Made by a program: the position numbers and the translations under genes | Assembly: GCF_004353825.1 (NCBI RefSeq) | Contig: NZ_SMNA01000006.1 | Coordinates: 62,001-126,000 of the forward strand | Length of the DNA stretch: 64,000 nt | From: Occultella glacieicola | Lineage (GTDB): Bacteria > Actinomycetota > Actinomycetes > Actinomycetales > Beutenbergiaceae | Direction of reading: 5' to 3' | Shown here: in pieces, positions 56,263 to 63,989 of the stretch | How the letters are laid out: every line of letters starts with the position of its first letter | How positions within the stretch are numbered: position 1 is the stretch's first letter | The notes under the pieces: generated by a model | Databases searched by the model: none | Told to the model about the DNA's origin: nothing | The model's input: the letters and a program-made list of their open reading frames with translations, nothing else

Positions 56263-56852
56263 CAGTACCGCTCCTCCTTCCACGGGTCGCCACGCAGGTG
56301 GTAGCCGTTCTGCTCCCAGAATCCCGGTTCGTCCCGTTCGATCATGTCGAGCCCGCGCACCCATTTCGCGCTCTTCCAGAAGTACAGATGCGGCACGATC
56401 AGGCGGGCCGGCCCGCCGTGTTCGGCCGGGAGCGGTTCACCGTCGAACTCGAAGGCGACCCAGGCCTTACCGTCGAGCAGGTCGTCGAGGGGTACGTTCG
56501 TCGTGTAGCCGCCGTAGCTGTGCGCCATCGTGTAGTCGTAGCCGGTCTCGACATCGGCGAACAGGGTGTCGAGGGCGATGCCGCGCCAACTGGTGCCGAG
56601 CTTGGACCAGTGGGTCACGCAATGGATGTCGGTGGAGACGTCCTCGATCGGGAGCGCCATGAGGTCGTCCCAGGTCCAGCGATGGTCCACGCCCGTCTCG
56701 GTGTGGATCGTGAAGGCCCAGTCGGCGGTGTCGACCTCGGGGGTAGGACCGGCGGAGAGCACCGGGAAGTCGTGCACGAGGGTCTGCCCCGGGGGCAGGC
56801 GTTCGTCCCGGTCCCGACTGCGTCCGCCGAAGCCTCTGGTGATGAACGACAT
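56259..56852 (-). CDS. Sulfite-oxidase-like molybdopterin oxidoreductase
   Basis: 197 residues, the single Mo-binding (SUOX) domain without heme or dimerisation domain. The Mo-ligand cysteine is Cys78 in DIHCVTHWSKLG; the SYGGYTTNVPL and EHGGPARLIVPHLYFWKSAKWVRG segments are typical. No signal peptide or Tat motif, so cytoplasmic, unlike MsrP/YedY. A GTG at 56858 is in frame, but the ATG at 56852 has GGGAG 5 nt upstream and is preferred. First gene of the trio with the FAD reductase and DUF6510. Confidence 0.9.
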   Translation of the reverse strand: MSFITRGFGGRSRDRDERLPPGQTLVHDFPVLSAGPTPEVDTADWAFTIHTETGVDHRWTWDDLMALPIEDVSTDIHCVTHWSKLGTSWRGIALDTLFADVETGYDYTMAHSYGGYTTNVPLDDLLDGKAWVAFEFDGEPLPAEHGGPARLIVPHLYFWKSAKWVRGLDMIERDEPGFWEQNGYHLRGDPWKEERYW

Positions 56853-56918
56853 CGTCACTCCCTGGTCGAGCCAAGACTAGGGCGCGAGGGGCGTGCCTGT
56901 CACGGGTCCCAGGAGCGC

Positions 56919-57560
56919 TCAGAGCAGGCTCGCCCGCCGGGATCCGAGCGCAGCCACGGCCCGCAACGTGACCTGGTGGCGGGTGGCCGCCGCGGTCACG
57001 GCCGTGTGCCAGAGGCGTTCGTAACCGCCCCGGTCGCCGCCATCGGGCCGCGCGATCGCGATGACGAGGCTGGCCGGCACCCGGTCCGGGCCCTGGGCCG
57101 CCTCCCGGAACTCCGCGAACAGCCGGTCCAGGTGGGCCCGCTCGGGCCGCTGCCCGCGCTCACCCAGCAGGAGCAGCAGATCGGTCATCGTGTCCCGTCC
57201 GTCCATCACGAAGCACCACACCGATGGTGAGCCCTCGACGATCAGGGCGCTGGTCGTCGTGGTCAGCACCGCCAGCAGGGCGGCGTCGTCCGGGATCGCC
57301 ACCCCCGGACCGGGCATCGGGACGTGCACTCCGGCCGAGGTGGCTGCGGAGGGTTCGGTCACGTCCGGGACGGACCAGTCGCCGTAGTCGTCGTCGTCGT
57401 CAACGTCGTCGTCGACGTAGTCCCAGAGGTCATCGTCGTCACCGCCCAGGTCGTCATCCTCATCACCCAGGTGGCCGAGGTCGAGGTGGGCCAGTTCCTC
57501 GATCCACAGCTCGACGGTCTCAGGTTCGCTTCGCCGCTGCTCGTGCCCGCGCTCGCTCAT
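56919..57560 (-). CDS. Hypothetical protein with Asp-rich acidic linker
   Basis: 213 residues, not recognised. An N-terminal part (VELWIEELAHLDLGHLG) is followed by a very acidic Asp-rich stretch (about residues 33-63), encoded by GAC/GAT runs. The folded C-terminal domain (about residues 85-213) carries PSVWCFVMDGRDTMTDLLLLLGE and ASLVIAIARPDGGDRGG. No signal peptide or membrane helix. Coding status is supported by the non-repetitive C-terminal domain and normal codon bias. Confidence 0.72.
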   Translation of the reverse strand: MSERGHEQRRSEPETVELWIEELAHLDLGHLGDEDDDLGGDDDDLWDYVDDDVDDDDDYGDWSVPDVTEPSAATSAGVHVPMPGPGVAIPDDAALLAVLTTTTSALIVEGSPSVWCFVMDGRDTMTDLLLLLGERGQRPERAHLDRLFAEFREAAQGPDRVPASLVIAIARPDGGDRGGYERLWHTAVTAAATRHQVTLRAVAALGSRRASLL

Positions 57561-57732
57561 CCGGCCACGATGGCCTCGGTCGGGCCCGCGGTCCCGGGCT
57601 CGTCAGCCGCCTGTGGAAAGGGCGGCACTTCAGCCCGCCTGTGGACGTGCAGTGGTCATACTGGTGTTCGACCGCCGACGGCCCCACTGCCGTCGCCGAC
57701 GACATCCACGATCGGCGGTCGAGGAGGCGGTC

Positions 57733-58185
57733 ATGGCGATCCAGGGCTATCTCAGGATCCAGGACATCCGTGGCGAGAGCGCCCGGGACGGCCACGAGGA
57801 CGAGATCGAGTTGCACGGGATCGAGTTCGGCATGGCCGCACCGATCGACGGCGGGGCCGGGGGAGCGCGCCGGGGCCGGGTCACCCTCGAACCGATCCGG
57901 GTCGTGAAGCGCTACGACCGGTCGTCTGCGGCATTGAAGCAGGCACTCTTCCGCAACCAGGTCTTCCCCGAGGCCCTGATCGCGGTGCGCCGGACCGTCG
58001 ATGGCGAGACGTCCGACTACCTCGTGATCACGATGACGGGAGCCAACATCATCGAGTACCACCTACGGCCCGGGGGCGAGCCGGACGTGCTGGAGGAGAC
58101 CCTCGCCTTCAGCTACGCCGAGGCAACATTCGTGTATGACGGATCATATGAGGTGGCCCTGGAATCCCGACGTGGCGTCCGTTGA
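57733..58185 (+). CDS. Hcp-family (type VI secretion tube-like) protein
   Basis: 150 residues. MAIQGYLRIQDIRGESARDGHEDEIELHGIEFG split over the start matches Hcp N-termini, and the RRVT...VVKRYDRSSAAL and later beta-strands fit the ring-forming Hcp barrel. The ATG has GAGGAGG 5 nt upstream. No other T6SS or contractile-injection gene is in the window, and a Gram-positive would not be expected to have a T6SS, so this is an orphan. A CATACT box at 57657-57662 may be its -10. Secretion and role unknown. Confidence 0.85.
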   Translation: MAIQGYLRIQDIRGESARDGHEDEIELHGIEFGMAAPIDGGAGGARRGRVTLEPIRVVKRYDRSSAALKQALFRNQVFPEALIAVRRTVDGETSDYLVITMTGANIIEYHLRPGGEPDVLEETLAFSYAEATFVYDGSYEVALESRRGVR

Positions 58186-58194
58186 CCCGAGCCG

Positions 58195-58986
58195 GTGCAC
58201 TCGGTGAGCCCACCGAACACCGCCGAGGCCGCAACGGTGCTGCGGCTGCGGGCGGCCGGGTGCGTGTTCGCCGAGGACGAGGCTCACCTGCTGCACGAGG
58301 CCGCGACCGGTTCCGTCCACCTCGAGACGCTCGTCACTCGGCGCACCGGCGGCGAGCCGCTGGAGCAGATCCTCGGCTGGTCCGCCTTCGCGGGGCTGCG
58401 GATCCTCCTCGAGCCGGGGGTCTTCGTCCCGCGCACGCGCACCGAGTTCCTGGCCGAGACCGCCGCCGCCCTGCTGCGGCCCGGCGACGTGGCTGTGGAC
58501 CTGTGCTGCGGCGCCGGGGCCATCGCCGCCGTTCTCGCGGCCCGGGTCCCCGGCCTCGACCTGCACGCCGCCGACATCCAGCCGGAGGCGGTGCACTGCG
58601 CGCGGCGCAACCTGGCCGGCCGCGGACAGGTTCACGCCGGGGACCTCTTCGGCGCGCTGCCCGCTGACCTGACCGGACGCGTCGGAGTGCTCGTCGCGAA
58701 CACTCCGTACGTACCGACCGACGCGATCGCCCGGATGCCTCCCGAGGCGCGCGACCATGAGCCACACGTGACCTTGGACGGCGGGCCCGACGGCCTCGAC
58801 GTGCAGCGTCGGCTGGCCGAGGGGGCAGGTCGGTGGTTGGCGCCCGGCGGGTACCTGCTCGTCGAGACGAGCAGCGCGCAGGGCCCGACGGCGGCCCGCA
58901 TCTTCTCCGGGCACGGCCTCGTCGCGCAGGTGCTCACCGACGACGAGGTCGGTGCCACGGTGGTGCGCGGCCGCCGCCCAGGCTGA
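58195..58986 (+). CDS. PrmC-like class I SAM methyltransferase
   Basis: 263 residues. SAM motif I VDLCCGAGAI lies at residues 101-110 and an NTPY motif at 169-172, in the place of the NPPY of N5-glutamine methyltransferases. HemK/PrmC proteins methylate release factors; this shorter actinobacterial paralogue type may have another target. NTPY instead of NPPY is a notable change. Two GTG starts (58195, 58204) are possible, neither with an SD. It starts 9 bp after the Hcp gene, so they may be cotranscribed. Confidence 0.87.
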   Translation: MHSVSPPNTAEAATVLRLRAAGCVFAEDEAHLLHEAATGSVHLETLVTRRTGGEPLEQILGWSAFAGLRILLEPGVFVPRTRTEFLAETAAALLRPGDVAVDLCCGAGAIAAVLAARVPGLDLHAADIQPEAVHCARRNLAGRGQVHAGDLFGALPADLTGRVGVLVANTPYVPTDAIARMPPEARDHEPHVTLDGGPDGLDVQRRLAEGAGRWLAPGGYLLVETSSAQGPTAARIFSGHGLVAQVLTDDEVGATVVRGRRPG

Positions 58987-59023
58987 CCGACATCGAGGTG
59001 CTCCCGGCGTGACGCCCGGTCGC

Positions 59024-59728
59024 TCAGTCAGTCGCGAGGGCGTCGACGATCGTCGCGCCCAGGTCGTCCGGGCGACTGAACTGGGGCCAGTGCCCGGTCG
59101 GCAGGTCCCGGTACTCGACCGAGCGGAGCCGCCCGAGTTCACGCACGAACGGGTGGTCCTGAGCCATCCAGTCCTTGAGCATGGCCGACGGGAACTCGCA
59201 CGCGATCACGGTGGCCGGAACGTCGAGGCGCCGTTCGTCGGTCAGGTGCATCGGATCCTGCGCGACGTGCGCGGGCGTGGGGATCGCCCGGGCTCGGAAC
59301 TCGGCTCGGAGCGCGTCGTCGAGGCCGACGAGATCAGCATCCTCGAACACCGACCAGTCCGGCAACGGCAGTTCGCCGCCGACCGTCGGGTACTCGTCGT
59401 TGATGACCGCGCCCTCGCCCGACGGTCCACTGTCCACGTAGATCACCCGCGCCACCCGGTCCGGTCGTGCGTCGACCGCGCCGTACGCGACGGCGCCTCC
59501 GCCGGAGTGCCCCACAAGCACCACGGGAGCCTCGGGGTGGGCGTCGATCTCCGCGACCACCGCAGCGATGTGGTCGGCGAGGGTGATCTGGCTGCGGTCG
59601 GTGTCCCGGGACTCCATGCCCGGGAGCGTCAGCGGGAAGCACGCATGGCCGGCCCGCTCGAGGTGTGGCACCACCGCCTCCCAGGATGCGCCGTCGAGCC
59701 AGAAGCCGGGGATCATGAGGATGTCCAT
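59024..59728 (-). CDS. Alpha/beta hydrolase
   Basis: 234 residues. MDILMIPGFWLDG (oxyanion HG-type turn replaced by PGFW), nucleophile Ser75 in LVGHSGGGAV, and a C-terminal His in LPTGHWPQFSRP. The form is that of small esterases/lactonases of the RsbQ/salicylate-esterase-like type. The ATG at 59728 has a TACCGT box 7 nt upstream (leaderless); the longer open frame is not conserved-looking. Convergent with the PrmC-like gene. Confidence 0.9.
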   Translation of the reverse strand: MDILMIPGFWLDGASWEAVVPHLERAGHACFPLTLPGMESRDTDRSQITLADHIAAVVAEIDAHPEAPVVLVGHSGGGAVAYGAVDARPDRVARVIYVDSGPSGEGAVINDEYPTVGGELPLPDWSVFEDADLVGLDDALRAEFRARAIPTPAHVAQDPMHLTDERRLDVPATVIACEFPSAMLKDWMAQDHPFVRELGRLRSVEYRDLPTGHWPQFSRPDDLGATIVDALATD

Positions 59729-59735
59729 ACCGAGC

Positions 59736-59741
59736 ACGGTA
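59736..59741 (-). promoter_or_regulatory. -10 box of the alpha/beta hydrolase gene, leaderless
   Basis: TACCGT on the minus strand, 7 nt before the ATG at 59728. Confidence 0.5.
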
Positions 59742-59843
59742 CGGGCGGCCACCGACATTCGCCCGTGCGTGTGGTGGCCCGCCGGTGACCGGTGCGCCAC
59801 GGCCGGGCGCTTCGCACCGGCTGCCCTTGTCGGAGGGGCACGC

Positions 59844-59849
59844 TAGATT
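59844..59849 (+). promoter_or_regulatory. -10 box of the giant membrane protein gene
   Basis: TAGATT, about 50 nt before the ATG at 59901; a GGGAG SD (59889-59893) lies in the leader. Confidence 0.5.
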
Positions 59850-59900
59850 CGCAGCACAGACACTCCGACGAGCGCGGATCACCAGGTCGGGAGCGTGACG

Positions 59901-62900
59901 ATGCGCAAGAGGTGCCGGACCGGGCGGGACGGCCGACCGGAGCGGGTCCCCGTGTCGGTGCTCGAGTTGCGCGTGCACGGGATCGGGAACACGCCCCCGG
60001 CGGTGCTCCTCGACCTGCCTCCGGCCGAGATCCAGCAGTCGCGCGGGGACGCGCTCGGCAGCTTCTGGGTGCCGACGACCGCCGCGAGCGAACGGGATCG
60101 CGCCCTACCGCCGGCCGACGTCCACGCCATCCGGCCGGACACCCGCCGCGAGGCCTACTCCTGGGGCGCCATGGCCCGACTGTCCGCCATCCCCGGATGG
60201 GGTCTGATCGGATCGTTGGCCCGGGGCCTGATCCGGGTCGGCTGGACCGTCCTGGTCCCGTTCGGACTCGCCAACGTGGCGTACTGGACCCGGCGGCTAC
60301 CGGATGCGTCCGCGGGCTGGCGGGCCGGGAACGGCGCCGCGAGCATCCGGGTGTTCTCCCTGCTGCTCACCTTGCTCTTCACGGCGTCGACGGCGTCGGT
60401 GACCCTCGGGCTGCTCGCCGGGCAGTGCTTCCCGGCCGCGCAGTCGGTGGCGGCCCCGGGTGTCGGCACGGAGGTCGAGGTGGGTCTCGCCTGCGCGCAG
60501 CTGCCAGGATTCCTGCAGGCCCTGGCCGGATGGGAACCGGGTGCGCGGACCGTGGTGTTCGCCCTGGTGCCGTTGGCGGCCGTGCTGGCGCTTTGGTTGA
60601 TCTCCCTGACCGGTCAGGTCCGGTACGAGGAGCGGATGTCGGCGACATACGCGAGCCGGCCGGATTCGGACGGGAGCGGGATCCGAGGGAGCGGAACGGT
60701 CCCGGTGCCGCCGGGGGAGTCCGGGCCGATCCCGATCGCGCCCCGGCGGGTCCGGCCCGTGGTGGGTCCGGCTTCGGGGGTGCCGGTCCTGGCCACCCCG
60801 GGGTTCTGGGGCCACCGGCTGCTGACGGTCACCACTGCTCGGCTGCACCTCGCGGCCGCGGCCGCGCTGCTCACCGCGGTCCTCGCCTGGGACGGCGTGC
60901 TCGGTCCCGTGGCGGCGTGTCGGAGCCTGGCGAGCGTGCCGACCGGCGCATGCCTCGACGCGGGCGCGCGGCTCGCCGGCACCCGGCCGCTGCTGACCGG
61001 CCTAGGGGCCCTCGCGGTGGTGGTCCTGGCCTGGACCATCGCCCGGGTATGCATCGGATCCGAGGCGAGCCCGGACGTGGGCAGCGCCGGACGGACCCGG
61101 CGGCTCCAGTCCGGCTGGCTCCTGCTCGGCGCCCTGGCGGTGTTCGGGGGTGCGCTGCTGGTCACCTGGCGGTCCGAGGACCGTCAGGCCTCTGCGGGGT
61201 ACGCCGGGCTCGAAGCGGTCCCCGTGGTGCTGGTCGCGGTACTCCTCGGGATCGCGGTCGCGGCACTGGGGTGGCGTGGCGGCCTGCGGCCGGGCCTGTG
61301 GGTGCCGCTGCTGGCGATCGGGACGCTCGGCTGTGGTGGATTCGCCTTGCTGCGCGGTACGGCGGACTGGGCCGGACTGCTGCTCGGTGGCGGGATCCTC
61401 GCGCTCCTGACGTTGGTCGCGGCGGTGGTCGTGGCACTGCGCCGGCCCCCCGGAGCCGGCGAGGGCTGGTCCGGCGGTGCACCCGGTGTCCTGCTGCTCC
61501 TGGCGGCGGGCGCGGCGATGATCTTCTCGACGCTCGTCGTGCTCGGGACGGAAACCTTCCTGAACGGTTCCGGGCCACGCGCACCGTTCGCCGTCGCGGC
61601 TGGTTCAGCGCTGATGCTCCCGACGGCGGAGCTCGCCCCGATCGGCGATCTGGCCCGGGCGCAGGCGGGCTGGCCGGGTGCCCTGGCGGCGCCGCAGGCC
61701 TACGCCGAATTCGGGCTCGCGACGCTCGTCACGTTGGCCGTCTTCGTGCTGGCGGTGATCCCACCCGCGCTGCGCGCGGTGTTCGGGACCCGGCGGGTGC
61801 CCGGTGCCCCGAGGACCTGGACCGGCCCTGGCACCGGGCCAGAGGCCGGGACCCGGGACGGGACAGGGAACCGGAACGGGACGGCGACCCGGACCGGGAC
61901 AGCGACCCGGAACGGGACGGGGACACCGAACGGGACGGGCCGGGCGGGGACCGGGTCCGCGGCCGGGGGAGACGCGGACGCGCGGGCCGGCGACGGGGAT
62001 CGCTCCGGCTATGGTCCGGCGGCCACCCAGGTCGAGCGGTCGCGGCGGGTGGCCGCGGCGATCCAGCGCGCCGAGCCGGTCGTCGGGTGGCTCGCGGGTG
62101 GTGCGGGCCTCGCGCTCGTCCTCACCCTGCTGACCAGGTCGCCCGGGTTGCCCGGGCCGCCGGGTGGGACGGGAGCCGCCGCGGACGGCACCGCCGACAC
62201 CTCGGTGGTCGGCGTGGATCTGGTCGGGTTCGCGCTACCTCCGTGGGCGCTGCCGGCGGACGTGACCGCCTGGGCGGTCGCCGCCGTGGGAGCCGCAGCG
62301 GTCGCGCTGCTAGGGGCGATGCTGGCCGGCTCGATCGGTGGCGGCGCGCGACCCCTCGGGATCCTCTGGGACATGATCTGCTTCCTGCCCCGCGCCGCCC
62401 ACCCGTTCGGACCACCCTGCTACGCGGAGCGAGTGGTTCCGGAGTTGCGGGGGCGGATCGACGCGTGGTTCGCGCCGACCCCGGCGTCGGACGACCCACG
62501 GGACCTCGTCCCGCCGGAACGGCGCCGGGTGGTGCTCTCGGCACACTCCCTGGGGGCGGTGCTGGCCGTCGCCGTACTGCTCGCGCGCCCGCGGGACGCG
62601 GCTTCCGCCCGGATCGGCCTGTTGACCTACGGCACCCAGGTGCGCGGGTTCTTCGGACGCTACTTCCCCGAACTGCTCGGCCACCCGGCCACCGGCAGCC
62701 CGCCGTGCCGGGCGCCCTCCTACGTGAGCGCCGATCCGTGGCACCGCGACGCGGCCAGTCCACTCGAGGGCGGGGCGGGCGCGCACACCCTCGTGGCCCT
62801 GCTGCGCGGGCCCCGGCCGGGCGAACCAGCGTGGGTGAACCTCTGGCGCCGCACCGACCCCCTCGGGCTTCCCGTCCACTCCTACGCCGGCAACGAGATC

Positions 62901-63107
62901 GACCGCGGCGCCGAGGAGCGCGACCGGGCCGGGTACCTGTTCGGCGTGATGGCCCACTCCGGCTACCCGCGCGCCTACGCCTACCACCGCGGGCTCGAGG
63001 AGGTCCTGACGCGGCTGTCCGGCGACCGGTCCGGCACCATCAGCGGTGCTCACCGCCGTCGCCGCCCCGGGTTGGGAAGGACGGGTGAACGTGGCAGGAT
63101 CTCCTGA
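59901..63107 (+). CDS. Large polytopic membrane protein with a split alpha/beta-hydrolase signature
   Basis: 1068 residues, no assigned function. The N-terminus carries LELRVHGIGNTPP (HGIG at about 26-29), like the oxyanion strand of lipases. Roughly 13 hydrophobic helices follow between residues about 105 and 820, with a Gly/Thr/Arg/Asn linker built of 18-bp repeats at about 652-681. The C-terminal soluble domain has VVLSAHSLGAVLAV with Ser883 as a serine-hydrolase nucleophile, then WVNLWRRTDPLG and a His in YAYHRGLEE. I recall unannotated actinobacterial proteins with a similar LRVHG start, from memory only. ATG 59901 has GGGAG 7 nt upstream; GTG 59895 is too close to it. The araC-type gene follows directly. 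Confidence 0.85.
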   Translation: MRKRCRTGRDGRPERVPVSVLELRVHGIGNTPPAVLLDLPPAEIQQSRGDALGSFWVPTTAASERDRALPPADVHAIRPDTRREAYSWGAMARLSAIPGWGLIGSLARGLIRVGWTVLVPFGLANVAYWTRRLPDASAGWRAGNGAASIRVFSLLLTLLFTASTASVTLGLLAGQCFPAAQSVAAPGVGTEVEVGLACAQLPGFLQALAGWEPGARTVVFALVPLAAVLALWLISLTGQVRYEERMSATYASRPDSDGSGIRGSGTVPVPPGESGPIPIAPRRVRPVVGPASGVPVLATPGFWGHRLLTVTTARLHLAAAAALLTAVLAWDGVLGPVAACRSLASVPTGACLDAGARLAGTRPLLTGLGALAVVVLAWTIARVCIGSEASPDVGSAGRTRRLQSGWLLLGALAVFGGALLVTWRSEDRQASAGYAGLEAVPVVLVAVLLGIAVAALGWRGGLRPGLWVPLLAIGTLGCGGFALLRGTADWAGLLLGGGILALLTLVAAVVVALRRPPGAGEGWSGGAPGVLLLLAAGAAMIFSTLVVLGTETFLNGSGPRAPFAVAAGSALMLPTAELAPIGDLARAQAGWPGALAAPQAYAEFGLATLVTLAVFVLAVIPPALRAVFGTRRVPGAPRTWTGPGTGPEAGTRDGTGNRNGTATRTGTATRNGTGTPNGTGRAGTGSAAGGDADARAGDGDRSGYGPAATQVERSRRVAAAIQRAEPVVGWLAGGAGLALVLTLLTRSPGLPGPPGGTGAAADGTADTSVVGVDLVGFALPPWALPADVTAWAVAAVGAAAVALLGAMLAGSIGGGARPLGILWDMICFLPRAAHPFGPPCYAERVVPELRGRIDAWFAPTPASDDPRDLVPPERRRVVLSAHSLGAVLAVAVLLARPRDAASARIGLLTYGTQVRGFFGRYFPELLGHPATGSPPCRAPSYVSADPWHRDAASPLEGGAGAHTLVALLRGPRPGEPAWVNLWRRTDPLGLPVHSYAGNEIDRGAEERDRAGYLFGVMAHSGYPRAYAYHRGLEEVLTRLSGDRSGTISGAHRRRRPGLGRTGERGRIS
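61854..61943 (+). repeat. Five tandem 18-bp units inside the giant gene
   Basis: Five in-frame units encode RDGTGN, RNGTAT, RTGTAT, RNGTGT and PNGTGR. They form a flexible polar linker between membrane blocks; a change in unit number keeps the frame. Confidence 0.85.
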
Positions 63108-63551
63108 GTGTCCAAGGATGAGGCGGAGCGGCTGAACGATCTGAAACGCCTGCGGCGCATCCGCGACCGGATCGACCGCGAGTACGCCCAGCCCCTCAAC
63201 GTCGAGGCCCTCGCGCGGGCCGAGTACCTGTCCTCGGGGCACCTGAGCCGCGAGTTCCGGGCCGCCTTCGGCGAGTCGCCCTACAGCTACCTGATGACCC
63301 GACGGATCGAGCGCGCGATGGCGCTCCTGCGCGTCGGAGAGCTCTCCGTGACCGAGGTGTGCTTCGCCGTCGGGTTCTCCTCCCTCGGCACATTCAGCAC
63401 CCGGTTCACCGAGCTGGTCGGCATGCCACCGAGCACCTACCGCAGCGAGGAGGCCGGCCCGCCGGCCGGCATCCCCGCGTGCATCGCCAAGAAGGTCGCC
63501 AGACCGATCAGGAATCGAGAAGCGCCCGCGAGGGCGCCGGAACTAGCGTGA
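63108..63551 (+). CDS. AraC-family transcriptional regulator (DNA-binding domain only)
   Basis: 147 residues with the two-HTH AraC/XylS domain (LNVEALARAEYLSSGHLSREF, then LSVTEVCFAVGFSSLGTFSTRF and the MPPSTYR end). There is no N-terminal ligand domain, so signal sensing must come from elsewhere or be absent. GTG start immediately after the giant gene's stop, suggesting coupling. The next gene, a VOC protein, has its own leaderless box and is a common partner of this short AraC type. Confidence 0.92.
   Translation: MSKDEAERLNDLKRLRRIRDRIDREYAQPLNVEALARAEYLSSGHLSREFRAAFGESPYSYLMTRRIERAMALLRVGELSVTEVCFAVGFSSLGTFSTRFTELVGMPPSTYRSEEAGPPAGIPACIAKKVARPIRNREAPARAPELA
63544..63549 (+). promoter_or_regulatory. 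-10 box of the VOC gene, leaderless
   Basis: TAGCGT, 7 nt before the ATG at 63557, within the end of the araC-type gene. Confidence 0.5.
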
Positions 63552-63556
63552 GGCTC

Positions 63557-63970
63557 ATGGACATCACCATTCACCACGCATATCTCCCGCACACCGACCC
63601 CGAGGCCGCGCTCGCGTTCTACCGGGACACGCTCGGTTTCGAAGTTCGCAACGACGTCGAGTACCAGGGCCTGCACTGGCTCACCGTGGGCCCTCCGGGA
63701 CAGCCGGACACCTCGATCGTGCTGACCCCGCCGGCCGCCGACCCGGGCATCACCGAGGACGAGCGCAAGGTCATCGCCGAGATGATGGCCAAGGGCACCT
63801 ACGCGAGCATCAACCTCGCCACCAAGGACCTGGACGAGACCTTCGAGCGGGTGCAGGCCGGACCCGTCGGAGAGGTCGTCCAGGAGCCCACCGAGCAACC
63901 ATGGGGGGTGCGGGACGCGGCGTTCCGCGACCCGTCGGGCAACATGGTCCGCATCTTCGAGAGCAAGTAG
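63557..63970 (+). CDS. VOC-family (glyoxalase/dioxygenase-like) protein
   Basis: 137 residues, two beta-alpha-beta-beta-beta modules. The opening DITIHHAYLPHTDPEAALAF has His near a metal position, and the end FRDPSGNMVRIFE has the usual C-terminal Glu. VOC proteins include glyoxalase I, dioxygenases and antibiotic-resistance binders; the role here is unknown. It is probably controlled by the adjoining AraC-type regulator. Confidence 0.92.
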   Translation: MDITIHHAYLPHTDPEAALAFYRDTLGFEVRNDVEYQGLHWLTVGPPGQPDTSIVLTPPAADPGITEDERKVIAEMMAKGTYASINLATKDLDETFERVQAGPVGEVVQEPTEQPWGVRDAAFRDPSGNMVRIFESK

Positions 63971-63989
63971 ACGACCGTTGGAGACCTCG

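Noticed and set aside
57733-58986. A type VI or contractile secretion locus
   Set aside because: Only Hcp is present; neighbours are a methyltransferase, a hydrolase and an acidic hypothetical protein.
59792-63088. A 1098-codon plus-strand frame overlapping the giant membrane protein
   Set aside because: It is almost pure Arg/Gly/Pro/Ala with no motifs, while the chosen frame has regular membrane helices, catalytic-type motifs and a ribosome-binding site.
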